This document shows, in pieces, positions 1 to 8,540 of a stretch of DNA of 64,000 nt. The translations under genes were made by a program, and so were the position numbers. Each line of letters starts with the position of its first letter. Within the stretch, counting starts at the first letter, position 1. The notes beneath the pieces were generated by a model, which searched no databases, was not told where the DNA came from, and saw nothing but the letters and a program-made list of their open reading frames with translations. The stretch spans positions 55,558-119,557 of the forward strand of contig DLKK01000090.1 of assembly GCA_002478955.1 (NCBI GenBank), read 5' to 3'. Origin of the DNA: Treponema sp. UBA7590 (GTDB taxonomy: Bacteria; Spirochaetota; Spirochaetia; Treponematales; Treponemataceae).

Positions 1-1
1 G

Positions 2-508
2 TTAAAAAAAATCTACAATGCGGACGCAAAAATAAAATGGGTCAATGATATTTTTGTTGATGGAAAAAAAGTCTGCGGAATTCTGACGGAAGGCGTTGCA
101 AATTTTGAGACTGGAATGATTGATGCCGCGATTGTGGGAATTGGAATCAATATTACAACGAATAAAAATCAGCCGGAAGAATTAAAAAATATTGCTGGCA
201 GCGTTATTTCCAGTGAAAAAAACAGAAAACAGGCTGAACTTTGTGCAGAAGTCATAAACGAATTTCTTTTGATTCTTGACGGTGGCGCGGAAGAAATCAA
301 AAAATCAATGCAGGAATATAAAGCTCGTTCTTTTCTGGTTGGAAAAGAGATTGAAATTTCTCCTGTTATAAATACTGATGACAAAAATTATAAATGCATC
401 GTCCAGGACGTTACGGAAGATGCAAAACTTGTGGTAAAACTTAAAAACGGTGAAATAAAAATTCTTGACAGCGGAGAAGTTTCCATTCATTCTAAAATCG
501 TGTTATAA
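2..508 (+). CDS. birA: Biotin--protein ligase, C-terminal part (cut by window edge)
   Basis: The reading frame is open from base 2, so the start lies outside the window. Biotin protein ligase makes biotinyl-AMP and transfers biotin to a lysine of carboxylase carrier proteins in the cytoplasm. The visible part begins with KWVNDIFVDGKKVCGIL, which matches the family's KWPNDxxxxxxKxxGIL block, followed by a strand ending GIGINI (family GxGxNxN). The rest is the helical region and the small C-terminal SH3-like domain. Whether an N-terminal DNA-binding domain exists cannot be judged. The stop codon overlaps a TATAAT hexamer that probably serves the next gene, 35 bases downstream. Confidence 0.85.
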   Translation, partial: LKKIYNADAKIKWVNDIFVDGKKVCGILTEGVANFETGMIDAAIVGIGINITTNKNQPEELKNIAGSVISSEKNRKQAELCAEVINEFLLILDGGAEEIKKSMQEYKARSFLVGKEIEISPVINTDDKNYKCIVQDVTEDAKLVVKLKNGEIKILDSGEVSIHSKIVL

Positions 509-509
509 T
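481..509 (+). promoter_or_regulatory. Candidate promoter for the 544 gene
   Basis: A TATAAT hexamer at 504-509 overlaps the birA stop codon. A weak -35 candidate, TTCCAT, lies 17 bases upstream at 481-486. Transcription would start near 516, leaving a leader of about 28 bases with the GGTAGG-type ribosome site before ATG 544. Confidence 0.5.
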
Positions 510-543
510 ATAAATTATTCGGAAATTAACTGGTAGGTAAAGA

Positions 544-2265
544 ATGGCTGATGATTTTGAGGATGAAATTAACAAACTGCTAGCAGATGTAGACAATCCT
601 TCCAGCGAAGGCGTTGATGTTTCGTCTGAATTTGAACAGAAAAGCGATGCCCCTTTTTCAATGCAGGATTTTACACGGCGTTCAAAATTGTTCAATGAAA
701 AACTTAATGCGGCGCCAAAAAAACATTCGATTCACGATGTAGATTTAAGCAAGCGGCAATTTGATGAAATCACAAAATTTACGGAAGATACTCCTTCCAA
801 AGTTTTTGATGACACAAGTTATTATAAAACGGCTTTGACCGGTGAAAATGGTTCTGCGCAGCGCTTGCATCAGGTTCTTTCAAAATATCTGACTTGTCAG
901 GATCCGAAAGACAGAACTGTTTATAGGCAAAATATAATTTCTGCTTATTGGGAACTTATTCGTGGTATGGCGCCGAAAATGGCGGACTTGAATCTTCCGA
1001 TGCCAAAGCGAATGTTGGTTCGGTTCGGGGTTTTGTTGCCTTCTCTTTTTAGACCTGAGCAGAAAGAATTTTTTTCCAAGATAATTTTTGAAAATCGCAC
1101 AGGCGAGCCAGTTCTTTATGAGGATGAATGGTTCCGCGAGATTGCCAGCGGCCGCCTTACAAATTCTATGACGGATGAGAAACGCGCTCCGAAGAAAGCC
1201 ACAACTCAAGAAGAAGCTAATACAATGGAGCAAAACCGCTTGCAGCAGCTTCAGTCAAAAAATTCTGGAAAAATGCAGGCGGCGGAAAATCTTGTTAATA
1301 TAAAAGAAAATGAAAGAAGCGTTCTTGAACAGGAAATCCGCGAGCGTTTTGATGAGCTTTGCGAGCACAATACAATTCCTGGGCTTGAGCCACATCGTGC
1401 GGCTTATTCAGAAAGCCAGCAACGTCTTTTTAGCGAAATCACTGACAGGCTTCACAGGCTTTCTAAAAATGGAAAGGAATACGTGCGCTGCCTAAAAGAT
1501 TTTGAGGATGCAAAAGGCGTTTACGATAGCGTTGAAGGAAAACTTTCTGAAAATAGCGGCAATCAGACTCATGCGGCGGATACAGATGCAGTAAACATTG
1601 AGTTTGAGACAGTCCGTCAGATGGCGAAAATGACTGTCGGTCGGCAGGGAAACCAGTTTCCGCTTTTTACTCGGGAATTTTATCATTGTATGGAACGAGG
1701 AACTGGAACCCGTGAAAATGTAATCGATATTTTGCGCTGGGTTGAATCAATTGATCCAGGTGCATTCTGCCGTGTCCATAAAAATGTTCCGAACAGAATT
1801 GTTCCTTACGTTCTGCTTCTTCCGACTTATGGTGACCGGGGATTTTGCTGGGAACCATTTGACCGGTATAACCGCGTTACTAGCCGTGGTCGTATTGTAA
1901 TTCCTATGTATCCCCGTGATTTGAAAATTGCGGTTCTTACTGCTGTTGCCGATTTACGTTGGCAGGTCGCAAAGGAAAAGGCTTCTTACTATTGGATGGA
2001 AGAAGGTTTGACCGGACAATATTATCAGTACATAGACCGCCAGAAATTAAAGGGAGATTTGAAGGCTTTCTTTATTGAGGATTATGTTCTGTGGATGACA
2101 AAAGAGTCTAACGGAGTTCAGCGTTTGGACAAAGAAGTCCGGGGAATTTTCTGGCGAAATATGCCATACCCAGATTCGTTAAAGCAGGAATTGCGAAAAA
2201 GAAGTCTTGTTTACGATGAACTTTGCATAAAAGACAACAACCGCGCAATGAGCGATGGATATTGA
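544..2265 (+). CDS. Conserved hypothetical protein, 573 aa, cytoplasmic
   Basis: I do not recognise this protein. It has no signal peptide or membrane segment. The first ~60 residues are acidic and probably disordered. A charged, Gln/Glu-rich stretch around residues 215-265 looks like coiled coil. The C-terminal third (about 360-560) is rich in Trp, Tyr and Arg and looks globular, with several aromatic/proline runs. ATG 544 is preceded by GGTAGGTAAAG, a usable ribosome site. The gene follows birA at 35 bases and ends at a clear terminator, so it is probably a single-gene transcript from its own promoter. Length and composition suggest a real, conserved spirochete protein. The function is unknown. 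Confidence 0.8.
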   Translation: MADDFEDEINKLLADVDNPSSEGVDVSSEFEQKSDAPFSMQDFTRRSKLFNEKLNAAPKKHSIHDVDLSKRQFDEITKFTEDTPSKVFDDTSYYKTALTGENGSAQRLHQVLSKYLTCQDPKDRTVYRQNIISAYWELIRGMAPKMADLNLPMPKRMLVRFGVLLPSLFRPEQKEFFSKIIFENRTGEPVLYEDEWFREIASGRLTNSMTDEKRAPKKATTQEEANTMEQNRLQQLQSKNSGKMQAAENLVNIKENERSVLEQEIRERFDELCEHNTIPGLEPHRAAYSESQQRLFSEITDRLHRLSKNGKEYVRCLKDFEDAKGVYDSVEGKLSENSGNQTHAADTDAVNIEFETVRQMAKMTVGRQGNQFPLFTREFYHCMERGTGTRENVIDILRWVESIDPGAFCRVHKNVPNRIVPYVLLLPTYGDRGFCWEPFDRYNRVTSRGRIVIPMYPRDLKIAVLTAVADLRWQVAKEKASYYWMEEGLTGQYYQYIDRQKLKGDLKAFFIEDYVLWMTKESNGVQRLDKEVRGIFWRNMPYPDSLKQELRKRSLVYDELCIKDNNRAMSDGY

Positions 2266-2289
2266 TATTCAGTTTGTATGAAAATTTTA

Positions 2290-2319
2290 AAGCCCCGGTT
2301 TTTGAGCCGAGGCTTTTTT
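2290..2319 (+). terminator. Rho-independent terminator after the 544 gene
   Basis: AAGCC and CGG pair with CCG and GGCTT around a short loop, with one mismatched pair, and a run of six T follows. It lies 25 bases after the stop at 2265. Confidence 0.8.
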
Positions 2320-2336
2320 ATTCATCAGGTTATTTT

Positions 2337-4277
2337 TTAGACATTAGAGCCTGAGATATTTGGAATAACCGGCTTATCTGCAAGAATCATATTTTTCAGT
2401 TCGGCGTATTTTGTTTTTTCATTGCCAGACCCAAGTTCGTTGATATGATTTTTTACTTGGGCAATTCCGCGCATTTCCGCAAGATTATGATATCCGTGAG
2501 TTTTCATAAATTTCTTTAGACCTTGAACAACATCAATTGCTACATTTGGATTTGTGAATTTTGCCTGGCCGATTTCTATTGCATGAGCTCCGGCCATAAT
2601 AAATTCAACTGCGTCTTGCCATGTTGAAATTCCGCCGATTCCAACAACAGGAACTCTTTGCGCTGGCGGAAGTTTGTTGATTTCTTCGATTACATCGTAA
2701 ACAATTCTAAGCGCAAGTGGTTTTAGTCCTGGACCTGAATATCCTGCGTGAACATTGTTGAAGAACGGTTTTCCTTTTTCGATGTCAATTGCAACCCCAT
2801 GAACCATGTTTATAAGGCTGATTGCATCTGCTCCAGCTTTTATGCAGGCAATTGCAATTGGGCGGTTGTCCGGCGCATTTGGTGAAAGTTTTACCATCAG
2901 AGGCTTTTTTGTTGCGGCGCGAACAGCGGAAACGCAGTAATATGCTGTGTCGGCGCTCATTCCCCATGCAAGTCCGGCGGCTTTTATATTCGGGCAGGAA
3001 ATGTTCAGCTCAATCATGTCACAGTCAGTTTTATCAAGAAGTTTTGCGCCATGAACATAAGATTCTATGTCGCTTCCGGCAAGATTCGCAATTACAACAG
3101 GACCAAGGCCTAGCATTCCCGGAAGAAGATCTTTTATAAAAGTTGGGATTCCAGGATTTTGCAGACCGATTGAATTCATATTTCCACCTGGAACTTCAAG
3201 GCTTCGTTCCCCTTTGTTTCCTTCTCGTGGTTCAAATGTGCATCCTTTTGATGCAATTCCGCCCCAGGCTGAAACATCACTTACACCTCTGAAATTTTGG
3301 CCATAGGAAAAAGTTCCTGCGCTGGCAATCGTCGGATTTTTAAAGTGAACTCCTGCAATTTCAACAGACAAATCTGGTTCTTTATCTTTTTCCAGCGGTT
3401 TTCTGCGCGGTTCTGGTTTTGGAAATTCTATGATTTTTGCGTCAAAAACTGGTCCGTCTTTGCAGCAACGTTTTAATCCTTCTTTTGTTTCGATTGTGCA
3501 GCCAAGGCAAGCTCCTAGACCGCAAAGCATTCTGTGTTCCATGGAAATCCAGCACTGGATTTCAAGTTCCTCTGCGACATTTTTTACATAATTCAACATA
3601 GGCGTTGGCCCGCAGGCGTAAATAATCTTGTATCCGGCTTTTTTAATCGCTTCTTTTGAAAATCCAGCAGGAAGCATTCCGTGAATTCCCACGCTTCCAT
3701 CGTCTGTTGTGATTATTGTGTTTGCGGCTTTTACATTTTCCAGTCCGTATGAGCCAGATTTAAAAGATGCGTAAAAATCGTAAGTTCCGTCTGGTAGTGT
3801 CGAGGCAAGATTTGCTACAGGAGCGACACCAATTCCTCCGCCAACAATTGCGATTTTTGGAGTTTTTCCATTGTTTTCCGAGATGATTTTTTTTGCTTCA
3901 TCAACAGGCCATTCTGTTCCGAGTGGACCAATCAAGCTTATGGATTCGCCTATGTACATATGGCAAAGTTCTTGTGTTCCGCGACCTTTTTCAAGAATCA
4001 TAAATTGAATTTTTACTTCTTTTTTGCCATTTTCGTTGATTTTTTCTTCTGAATGATAAACACTGATAGGACGATTGTAGTTTGTTGTTGTTTTTTTGCT
4101 TCGTATAAGATAAAACTGACCGGCTTTTGGGCTTAATTGAGTTGTGCGTTCTAAAATTGCGGTTGTTTCAAGAAGAAAAACATTTGGTTGACCTTTTATC
4201 TGTTCAAGTTTTTCAACTTTTGTTTCTCCAAAAAATAACAATCCTTTTCCGTTTTCATCAATTTCAGCCAAATCCAT
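2337..4277 (-). CDS. pyrKD: Fused dihydroorotate dehydrogenase: PyrK electron-transfer domain + PyrD type 1B catalytic domain
   Basis: This 646-residue protein joins two subunits that are normally separate. Residues ~20-300 are PyrK-like: a ferredoxin-reductase FAD domain, a nucleotide-binding block (IAIVGGGIGVAP) and the four-cysteine [2Fe-2S] motif around CGLGACLGC...RCC. Residues ~310-645 are the class 1B PyrD barrel, with NISCPN carrying the likely catalytic cysteine and a KLSPN strand. In two-subunit enzymes, NAD+ takes electrons through PyrK from FMN-bound PyrD during orotate synthesis. The start at 4277 is chosen over a codon 30 bases upstream because GGAGG lies seven bases before it. 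pyrE, the next pathway step, lies 1.1 kb away on the same strand. Confidence 0.9.
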   Translation of the reverse strand: MDLAEIDENGKGLLFFGETKVEKLEQIKGQPNVFLLETTAILERTTQLSPKAGQFYLIRSKKTTTNYNRPISVYHSEEKINENGKKEVKIQFMILEKGRGTQELCHMYIGESISLIGPLGTEWPVDEAKKIISENNGKTPKIAIVGGGIGVAPVANLASTLPDGTYDFYASFKSGSYGLENVKAANTIITTDDGSVGIHGMLPAGFSKEAIKKAGYKIIYACGPTPMLNYVKNVAEELEIQCWISMEHRMLCGLGACLGCTIETKEGLKRCCKDGPVFDAKIIEFPKPEPRRKPLEKDKEPDLSVEIAGVHFKNPTIASAGTFSYGQNFRGVSDVSAWGGIASKGCTFEPREGNKGERSLEVPGGNMNSIGLQNPGIPTFIKDLLPGMLGLGPVVIANLAGSDIESYVHGAKLLDKTDCDMIELNISCPNIKAAGLAWGMSADTAYYCVSAVRAATKKPLMVKLSPNAPDNRPIAIACIKAGADAISLINMVHGVAIDIEKGKPFFNNVHAGYSGPGLKPLALRIVYDVIEEINKLPPAQRVPVVGIGGISTWQDAVEFIMAGAHAIEIGQAKFTNPNVAIDVVQGLKKFMKTHGYHNLAEMRGIAQVKNHINELGSGNEKTKYAELKNMILADKPVIPNISGSNV

Positions 4278-4300
4278 TTTTTCCTCCGGCTTAATAAAAA

Positions 4301-4330
4301 TTTCCAATATCGTGTTTTTTCTAATATAAT
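4301..4330 (+). promoter_or_regulatory. Candidate promoter upstream of repeat copy 1
   Basis: TATAAT at 4325-4330 has a weak -35 candidate (TTCCAA, 4302-4307) 17 bases upstream. A transcript from here would run through the whole of repeat copy 1 into the methyltransferase gene at 4607, giving a leader of about 270 bases. The 299-base gap between 4307 and 4607 otherwise holds only the repeat. A 67-codon open frame inside it has no coding signature. Confidence 0.4.
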
Positions 4331-4392
4331 GATAAATTGAGATTTTTTTTAGATGAATTTTACAAAAAAATTATCAATAACGGAAAATTTAC

Positions 4393-4589
4393 CAGATTGA
4401 AGTTTGGATTTATTGATTCTGAAAGGTCGCTCACAACGGATTTTCAATTTGTTCCAGACGGTTGGGCTCGCGCTGCGCTTGTAAAAAATTGGGTGCTACG
4501 CACTTTAGTTGGTTCAATCGCCAAAGTCTTCGCAAATTAAAAATCCGTTTGCGCTATCATTGGTTTTAAGCAAAACAAATTTCAATCTG
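4393..4589 (+). repeat. Structured intergenic repeat, copy 1
   Basis: Outer arms at 4393-4406 and 4576-4589 pair at 13 of 14 positions plus a G-U. Inner 16-base arms at 4436-4451 and 4533-4548 pair at 15 of 16. They enclose a conserved core (4452-4532) containing AGAC...GTCT, TTGGGC...GCC-AA and the small hairpin GTGC-TAC-GCAC. The core sequence is shared with copies 2 and 3. The arms are not the same sequence but pair within each copy. The right outer arm ends one base before the ribosome site of the methyltransferase gene. Confidence 0.85.
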
Positions 4590-4606
4590 AAAAGGAACGG
4601 AACGTA

Positions 4607-5353
4607 GTGAAAAAGGAGTGGTTCGAAAATTCTGAATTCTGGGAATTTTATTCACCTGTTATTTTTGATGAAAACCGCTGGGCAGAGGCTCCTGCGGTTG
4701 CAAAAGCTGTTGGAAAATTGGCGAATTTAAAACCAGAAAACTCAATTCTTGATGCTGGTTGCGGTCCTGGCAGAATCAGCGTTGAGCTTGCATTGCTTGG
4801 CTTTGATGTGACAGGTGTTGATATAATTCAGTCTGAGTTGGATGCCGCCGCTGAAACTGCTCATGATGAGGGCGTAAAAATAAATCTTTTAAAACAAGAT
4901 CTTAGGAATTTTGTGAGTCAAAAAAAATATGATTGTGCCGTTAATCTTTATACTTCGTTTGGTTATTGTGAAAACGAGCAGGACGATTTTAAAATCCTGA
5001 AAAATATCTATAATGCGCTGAATCCAGGGGGAATTTTTATTCTTGAGTCTGTTAGCCGGGAAACTGCGATTATTAATTTTACAGAAGGCGAGGAATTTTT
5101 CCGCTCAGATATAAAAGTTATAACAAATTTTAGTGTTTCTGGCGCTTGGGAAGGTCTTTGTTCTGCATGGACGCTCGTTTTTCCTGATGGAAAGAGAATC
5201 GAGCATAAATTTGTTCAACGCCTTTATTCCGCTTCAGAACTAAAAAAGGATCTTTTGAAAATAGGCTATAAATCTGTTGAAATTTATGGTGGTTACGAAA
5301 AACAGCCTTACAATCAGACTGCCGCAACAATGGTTTTAGTCTGCAAAAAATAA
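4607..5353 (+). CDS. Class I SAM-dependent methyltransferase
   Basis: This is a 248-residue cytoplasmic methyltransferase of the Methyltransf_11/25 type. LDAGCGPGRISVEL (about residues 45-58) is the SAM-binding motif I. VTGVDIIQSELD follows as motif II, with an acidic residue for the ribose, and CAVNLYTSFGY...NPGGIFILE gives motifs IV-VI. The substrate cannot be read from the sequence. The start codon is GTG, six bases after AAAGGAACGG. The gene ends at a hairpin shared with the convergent pyrE. The whole region upstream of its ribosome site is occupied by repeat copy 1, so its expression may depend on that element. Confidence 0.85.
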   Translation: MKKEWFENSEFWEFYSPVIFDENRWAEAPAVAKAVGKLANLKPENSILDAGCGPGRISVELALLGFDVTGVDIIQSELDAAAETAHDEGVKINLLKQDLRNFVSQKKYDCAVNLYTSFGYCENEQDDFKILKNIYNALNPGGIFILESVSRETAIINFTEGEEFFRSDIKVITNFSVSGAWEGLCSAWTLVFPDGKRIEHKFVQRLYSASELKKDLLKIGYKSVEIYGGYEKQPYNQTAATMVLVCKK

Positions 5354-5367
5354 AGATTTATTCCAAA

Positions 5368-5405
5368 GGCCGAGTTTTATGGATTCAACCAAAAACTCGG
5401 CTTTT
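5368..5405. terminator. Bidirectional terminator between the methyltransferase gene and pyrE
   Basis: GCCGAGTTTT pairs perfectly with AAAACTCGGC around a 13-base loop. T-rich tails lie on both sides (CTTTTA on +, CCTTTGG on -). The hairpin sits in the 55-base gap between two convergent genes. Confidence 0.8.
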
Positions 5406-5408
5406 ACG

Positions 5409-6107
5409 TTAAATAACCATTCCATTTGCGCCGTACTGTTTGTAATATTCGTCAATTGCGGCTTTGATTTCTGGAGTGATTATTTTTTTATCGCCATTTG
5501 TGTAAAGTGCGTCTACAACATCTTCCATTGTGACAATAGCTTTTGCCGGAAATCCGTATTTTTCAGTTATTGTTTCAAGTGCGGATTTTGTTGAGTCAGC
5601 AGCTTTTTCCATTCGGTTCAGGCTTACAATTTCACCAACGATTTTTATTCCGCCAGGAACTGTTTCCTGTGCTTTTATTTTTGGATAAGTCTCGTCAATT
5701 GATTTTCCAGAAGTTGTAACGTCTTCAATTATAACAACTTTATCACCGTCTTTGATTTTATAGCCAAGCAAAGCGCCTTTGTCAGCACCGTGGTCTTTTT
5801 CTTCTTTTCTGTCTGAGCAATATTTGATTTCTTTTCCGTAAAGTTTTGAATATGCAACAGCGGTTACAACTGCAAGCGGAATTCCTTTGTATGCAGGTCC
5901 GAAGAAAACGTCGATATCATCGCCGAAATTGTCGTGGATTGCCTTTGCGTAAAATTCTCCAAGACGCGCAAGTTGGCTTCCTGTTACATAAGCGCCGGCA
6001 TTCATAAAAAATGGGCTTTGACGTCCGCTTTTCAAAGTGAATGATCCAAATTTCAAAACCTGGCATTCAACCATAAAATCAATAAATTCTTTTTTATACT
6101 GTTCCAT
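5409..6107 (-). CDS. pyrE: Orotate phosphoribosyltransferase
   Basis: This 232-residue enzyme joins orotate and PRPP to give orotidine 5'-phosphate in pyrimidine synthesis. It carries the PRPP-binding signature VVIIEDVTTSGKSIDE near residues 120-135. The N-terminal block FGSFTLKSGRQSPFFMNAG binds orotate and is typical of PyrE, and FFGPAYKGIPLAV is the expected core strand and loop. ATG 6107 has only AAAGA upstream. A TAAAAT hexamer lies six bases before it, so the transcript may be leaderless. It shares the pathway with the fused PyrKD at 2337-4277 but is transcribed separately. Confidence 0.95.
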   Translation of the reverse strand: MEQYKKEFIDFMVECQVLKFGSFTLKSGRQSPFFMNAGAYVTGSQLARLGEFYAKAIHDNFGDDIDVFFGPAYKGIPLAVVTAVAYSKLYGKEIKYCSDRKEEKDHGADKGALLGYKIKDGDKVVIIEDVTTSGKSIDETYPKIKAQETVPGGIKIVGEIVSLNRMEKAADSTKSALETITEKYGFPAKAIVTMEDVVDALYTNGDKKIITPEIKAAIDEYYKQYGANGMVI

Positions 6108-6113
6108 TCTTTA

Positions 6114-6142
6114 ATTTTACATAAATTTTATTTTTTTATGAA
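6114..6142 (-). promoter_or_regulatory. Candidate leaderless promoter of pyrE
   Basis: On the minus strand, TTCATA (6142-6137) and TAAAAT (6119-6114) are separated by 17 bases. The -10 is followed by six bases and then the pyrE ATG, so transcription would begin at or next to the start codon. Confidence 0.45.
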
Positions 6143-6175
6143 GAAAATTTTATATAAAATTTGTAATTTTTGCGT

Positions 6176-8287
6176 ATGAATATAGAAAAAATCTTGGAAG
6201 AAAAGGAAATTACGCCATATTTTCAGCCGATTGTTTCTTTGGAAAACGGAGATATTTTTGGATATGAAGTTTTTTCGCGCGTAAAGGAAAAATCTGTCAC
6301 AGAATTTTTTGAGCTTGCGGATAAAACTGAAAAAATCTGGAAACTGGAAAAATTCTGCAGAAAAACAATCCTTAAAATGGTCAGCCAGCTAGGTTTAAAG
6401 ACCAATATTTTTATAAATATCAATCCGGACATTATTTTTGATGAGGATTTTTATCAAGGTTACACGCTTAAGCTTCTGAAAAAGTATAACATTGACTCCC
6501 GAAAAATAATTCTGGAAATTACTGAAAAATGCTCTCAGCAAAAGAAAATTCTGAATGAAATAACCGAACATTATAAAGTCCAGAATTTTAGCATTGCGCT
6601 TGATAATGTTGGCGCGGCTTATTCGGGGCTTGAACGAATCTGTTCGCTGAATCCGAACTTCATCAAAATTGATATGAAAATCATCCGCGGAATCGAATCT
6701 GATACGCTTAAACAGTCGCTTGTCAAAAGCCTTGTTCAATTTTGCAATGAAACTGGAATTTATTCAGTTGCAGTTGGCGTGGAATCAGCGCAGGAACTGG
6801 ATATTCTGCTTTCTCTTGGAGTTCAGTTTGCGCAAGGATTTTTTATCGGAATTCCAAAAAAAATTCCAGAAAAAGTAACGCCAGAATCCTATGCAAGAAT
6901 TATTGCTTATAAAAAAAATCTGACGGAACTTACAAAAAACAAAAATAAAGATGAAATTAAAATTCATCCTTTAAAAAAAGATGATTCTGACAAAAAGAAA
7001 AATATAAAATCGTTTCTGGAGGAATTTAAAAACGCGGAAGAGGCGGTGGAAAACGGAAATTCCAGCAAAATTGGCGAGCTGGCGGCGCAAGGAATCACTG
7101 TTTTTCCTGATATGAATGTTCTTGAGCTGATGAATTTTTTTACCGCAAATAAAGAATGTACTTTTGTTACGATTATTGATTTGAAGCAGCGGGTTTTGGG
7201 CGTTATGACCCATTCTGTGCTTGCGGATTTGCTTGGAGGGCGTTTTGGGTTCGGGCTGAATTACCGGAAAACTGTAAAAGAAGTCATGATAACTAATTTT
7301 TTTGTTGTAAACAGCAGCGAATCTGTTGAAAAAGTAGCGACAAAAGCCATGTTGCGTGACGAAAAAAATCTTTACAATCCGATTATTGTCACAAAAAAAG
7401 GAATTTATGTTGGCGTTGTGACAGTCAAGCAGCTTTTGGACACGATTGTTTCCGTTGAAGTTCAGGAAAAAACTCGTGAAATCACAAAAAAGAATCGGCT
7501 TTTGCAGCGTCAGCAGATGATTCAGGAGCGCGACATGAAAATGGCGGAGCTGGTTCAGAAAAGTTTTTATCCTTCCAAAGCTCCGTGTAAAAATGGCTGG
7601 GAAACGTCATTCATTTTTAAACCGATGGCTTCAGTTTCTGGCGATTTGTATGATTTTTATTTTGACAAAGACAAGAAATTCTGCGGAATTGGACTTTTTG
7701 ATGTTTCTGGACATGGCGTTGCGTCCGGGCTGGTTGGAATTCTTTCAAAATATCTTGCAGAAAAGATTTTTATAAAAAACCGGCAGAAACCGCTTGAAAA
7801 ACTGATTCAGGAATTCAGCGAAACTTTGGCGCAAGAAAAAGGTTCTGTGGAAAATTATCTTACAGGAATTTTTTTGCGTCTGAACCAAAATCAAGTTGAA
7901 TATGTGAACGGCGGACACACAGATGTTCTTTTGAAAAATGCAAAAACTGGAAAAGTTGAAATTCTTGGTGGAAAAGACGGAAAATTCCGCGGAATGTTTT
8001 TGGGAATGCCTGGATTGCCTTCTGATGGATGTTCAACGGTTTTAAGGCAGATGGAAGCTGGAGATGTTTTGCTTTTGTATACAGATTGTCTGGTTGAAAG
8101 CAGAAATTCTTCCGGCGAGGAACTTGGCCAGGAGCGTCTTTTTAAGATTCTTGAAGAATGTCCAGCGAAAAATTCAAAAGAAACGCTTGCATTTATCGTT
8201 GAAAAATTCAAAAATTTTACAAAAGGCGTTCCCTTGCACGATGATTTGACAATTATAGTTTTGCATTATACAGGAATTTTTGATTAA
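6176..8287 (+). CDS. EAL-like domain + CBS pair + PP2C (SpoIIE/RsbU) phosphatase
   Basis: Three modules lie in one 703-residue cytoplasmic protein. Residues ~1-235 form an EAL fold, but with altered key positions: the EAL triplet reads EVF, the usual DDFG reads DNVG, and AEGVE reads AVGVE. LEITE and KID remain. It may therefore bind c-di-GMP rather than cleave it. Residues ~285-425 form two CBS domains, which usually bind adenine nucleotides. Residues ~455-703 form a PP2C-type phosphatase with the acidic metal positions present (SGDLYDF, FDVSGHG, YTDCLVESRN, DDLTIIVL), so it is probably active. The design suggests a phosphatase gated by c-di-GMP and nucleotides, perhaps acting on an anti-sigma antagonist. 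ATG 6176 is preferred to a TTG six bases upstream. No strong ribosome site is seen. Confidence 0.85.
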   Translation: MNIEKILEEKEITPYFQPIVSLENGDIFGYEVFSRVKEKSVTEFFELADKTEKIWKLEKFCRKTILKMVSQLGLKTNIFININPDIIFDEDFYQGYTLKLLKKYNIDSRKIILEITEKCSQQKKILNEITEHYKVQNFSIALDNVGAAYSGLERICSLNPNFIKIDMKIIRGIESDTLKQSLVKSLVQFCNETGIYSVAVGVESAQELDILLSLGVQFAQGFFIGIPKKIPEKVTPESYARIIAYKKNLTELTKNKNKDEIKIHPLKKDDSDKKKNIKSFLEEFKNAEEAVENGNSSKIGELAAQGITVFPDMNVLELMNFFTANKECTFVTIIDLKQRVLGVMTHSVLADLLGGRFGFGLNYRKTVKEVMITNFFVVNSSESVEKVATKAMLRDEKNLYNPIIVTKKGIYVGVVTVKQLLDTIVSVEVQEKTREITKKNRLLQRQQMIQERDMKMAELVQKSFYPSKAPCKNGWETSFIFKPMASVSGDLYDFYFDKDKKFCGIGLFDVSGHGVASGLVGILSKYLAEKIFIKNRQKPLEKLIQEFSETLAQEKGSVENYLTGIFLRLNQNQVEYVNGGHTDVLLKNAKTGKVEILGGKDGKFRGMFLGMPGLPSDGCSTVLRQMEAGDVLLLYTDCLVESRNSSGEELGQERLFKILEECPAKNSKETLAFIVEKFKNFTKGVPLHDDLTIIVLHYTGIFD

Positions 8288-8312
8288 CTTGCGCCGAATT
8301 ATCAGGTATAAT
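8284..8312 (+). promoter_or_regulatory. Promoter at the left edge of repeat copy 2
   Basis: TTAACT (8284-8289) and TATAAT (8307-8312) are separated by 17 bases. The predicted transcription start is near 8319, the first base of repeat copy 2. The repeat would then form the 5' leader of the gene at 8541. Confidence 0.55.
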
Positions 8313-8318
8313 TAAAGA

Positions 8319-8510
8319 ATAAAATCCAAGTTTCTGTAAATTGTGAAAGTTCGCTTTCGATGGATTTGCAATTTGCTCCAGACGGTTGTGCGCGCGCTGC
8401 GCTTGTATTATTTTGGGTGCTACGCACTTTAATTGGTATAATCGCACAAAGTCTTCACAAATTGCAAATCCATCTACGCTCTTATCTTTTTATCAAAACT
8501 TGAATTTTAT
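8319..8510 (+). repeat. Structured intergenic repeat, copy 2
   Basis: The outer arms at 8319-8333 and 8496-8510 pair at 14 of 15 positions. The inner arms at 8360-8375 and 8458-8473 pair at all 16. Between the left outer and left inner arms is a short hairpin, GAAAG-TTCG-CTTTC. The core (8376-8457) keeps AGAC/GTCT, and TTGTGCG pairs perfectly with CGCACAA. GTGC-TAC-GCAC is also present. It sits between the promoter at 8284-8312 and a ribosome site at about 8529. Confidence 0.88.
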
Positions 8511-8540
8511 ACTAAAGAAAATAAAGTAGGAGCAAATTAA

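Noticed and set aside
4337..4540. 67-codon open frame on the plus strand
   Set aside because: Most of it is the left arms and core of repeat copy 1. The other copies do not keep this frame and no ribosome site is present.
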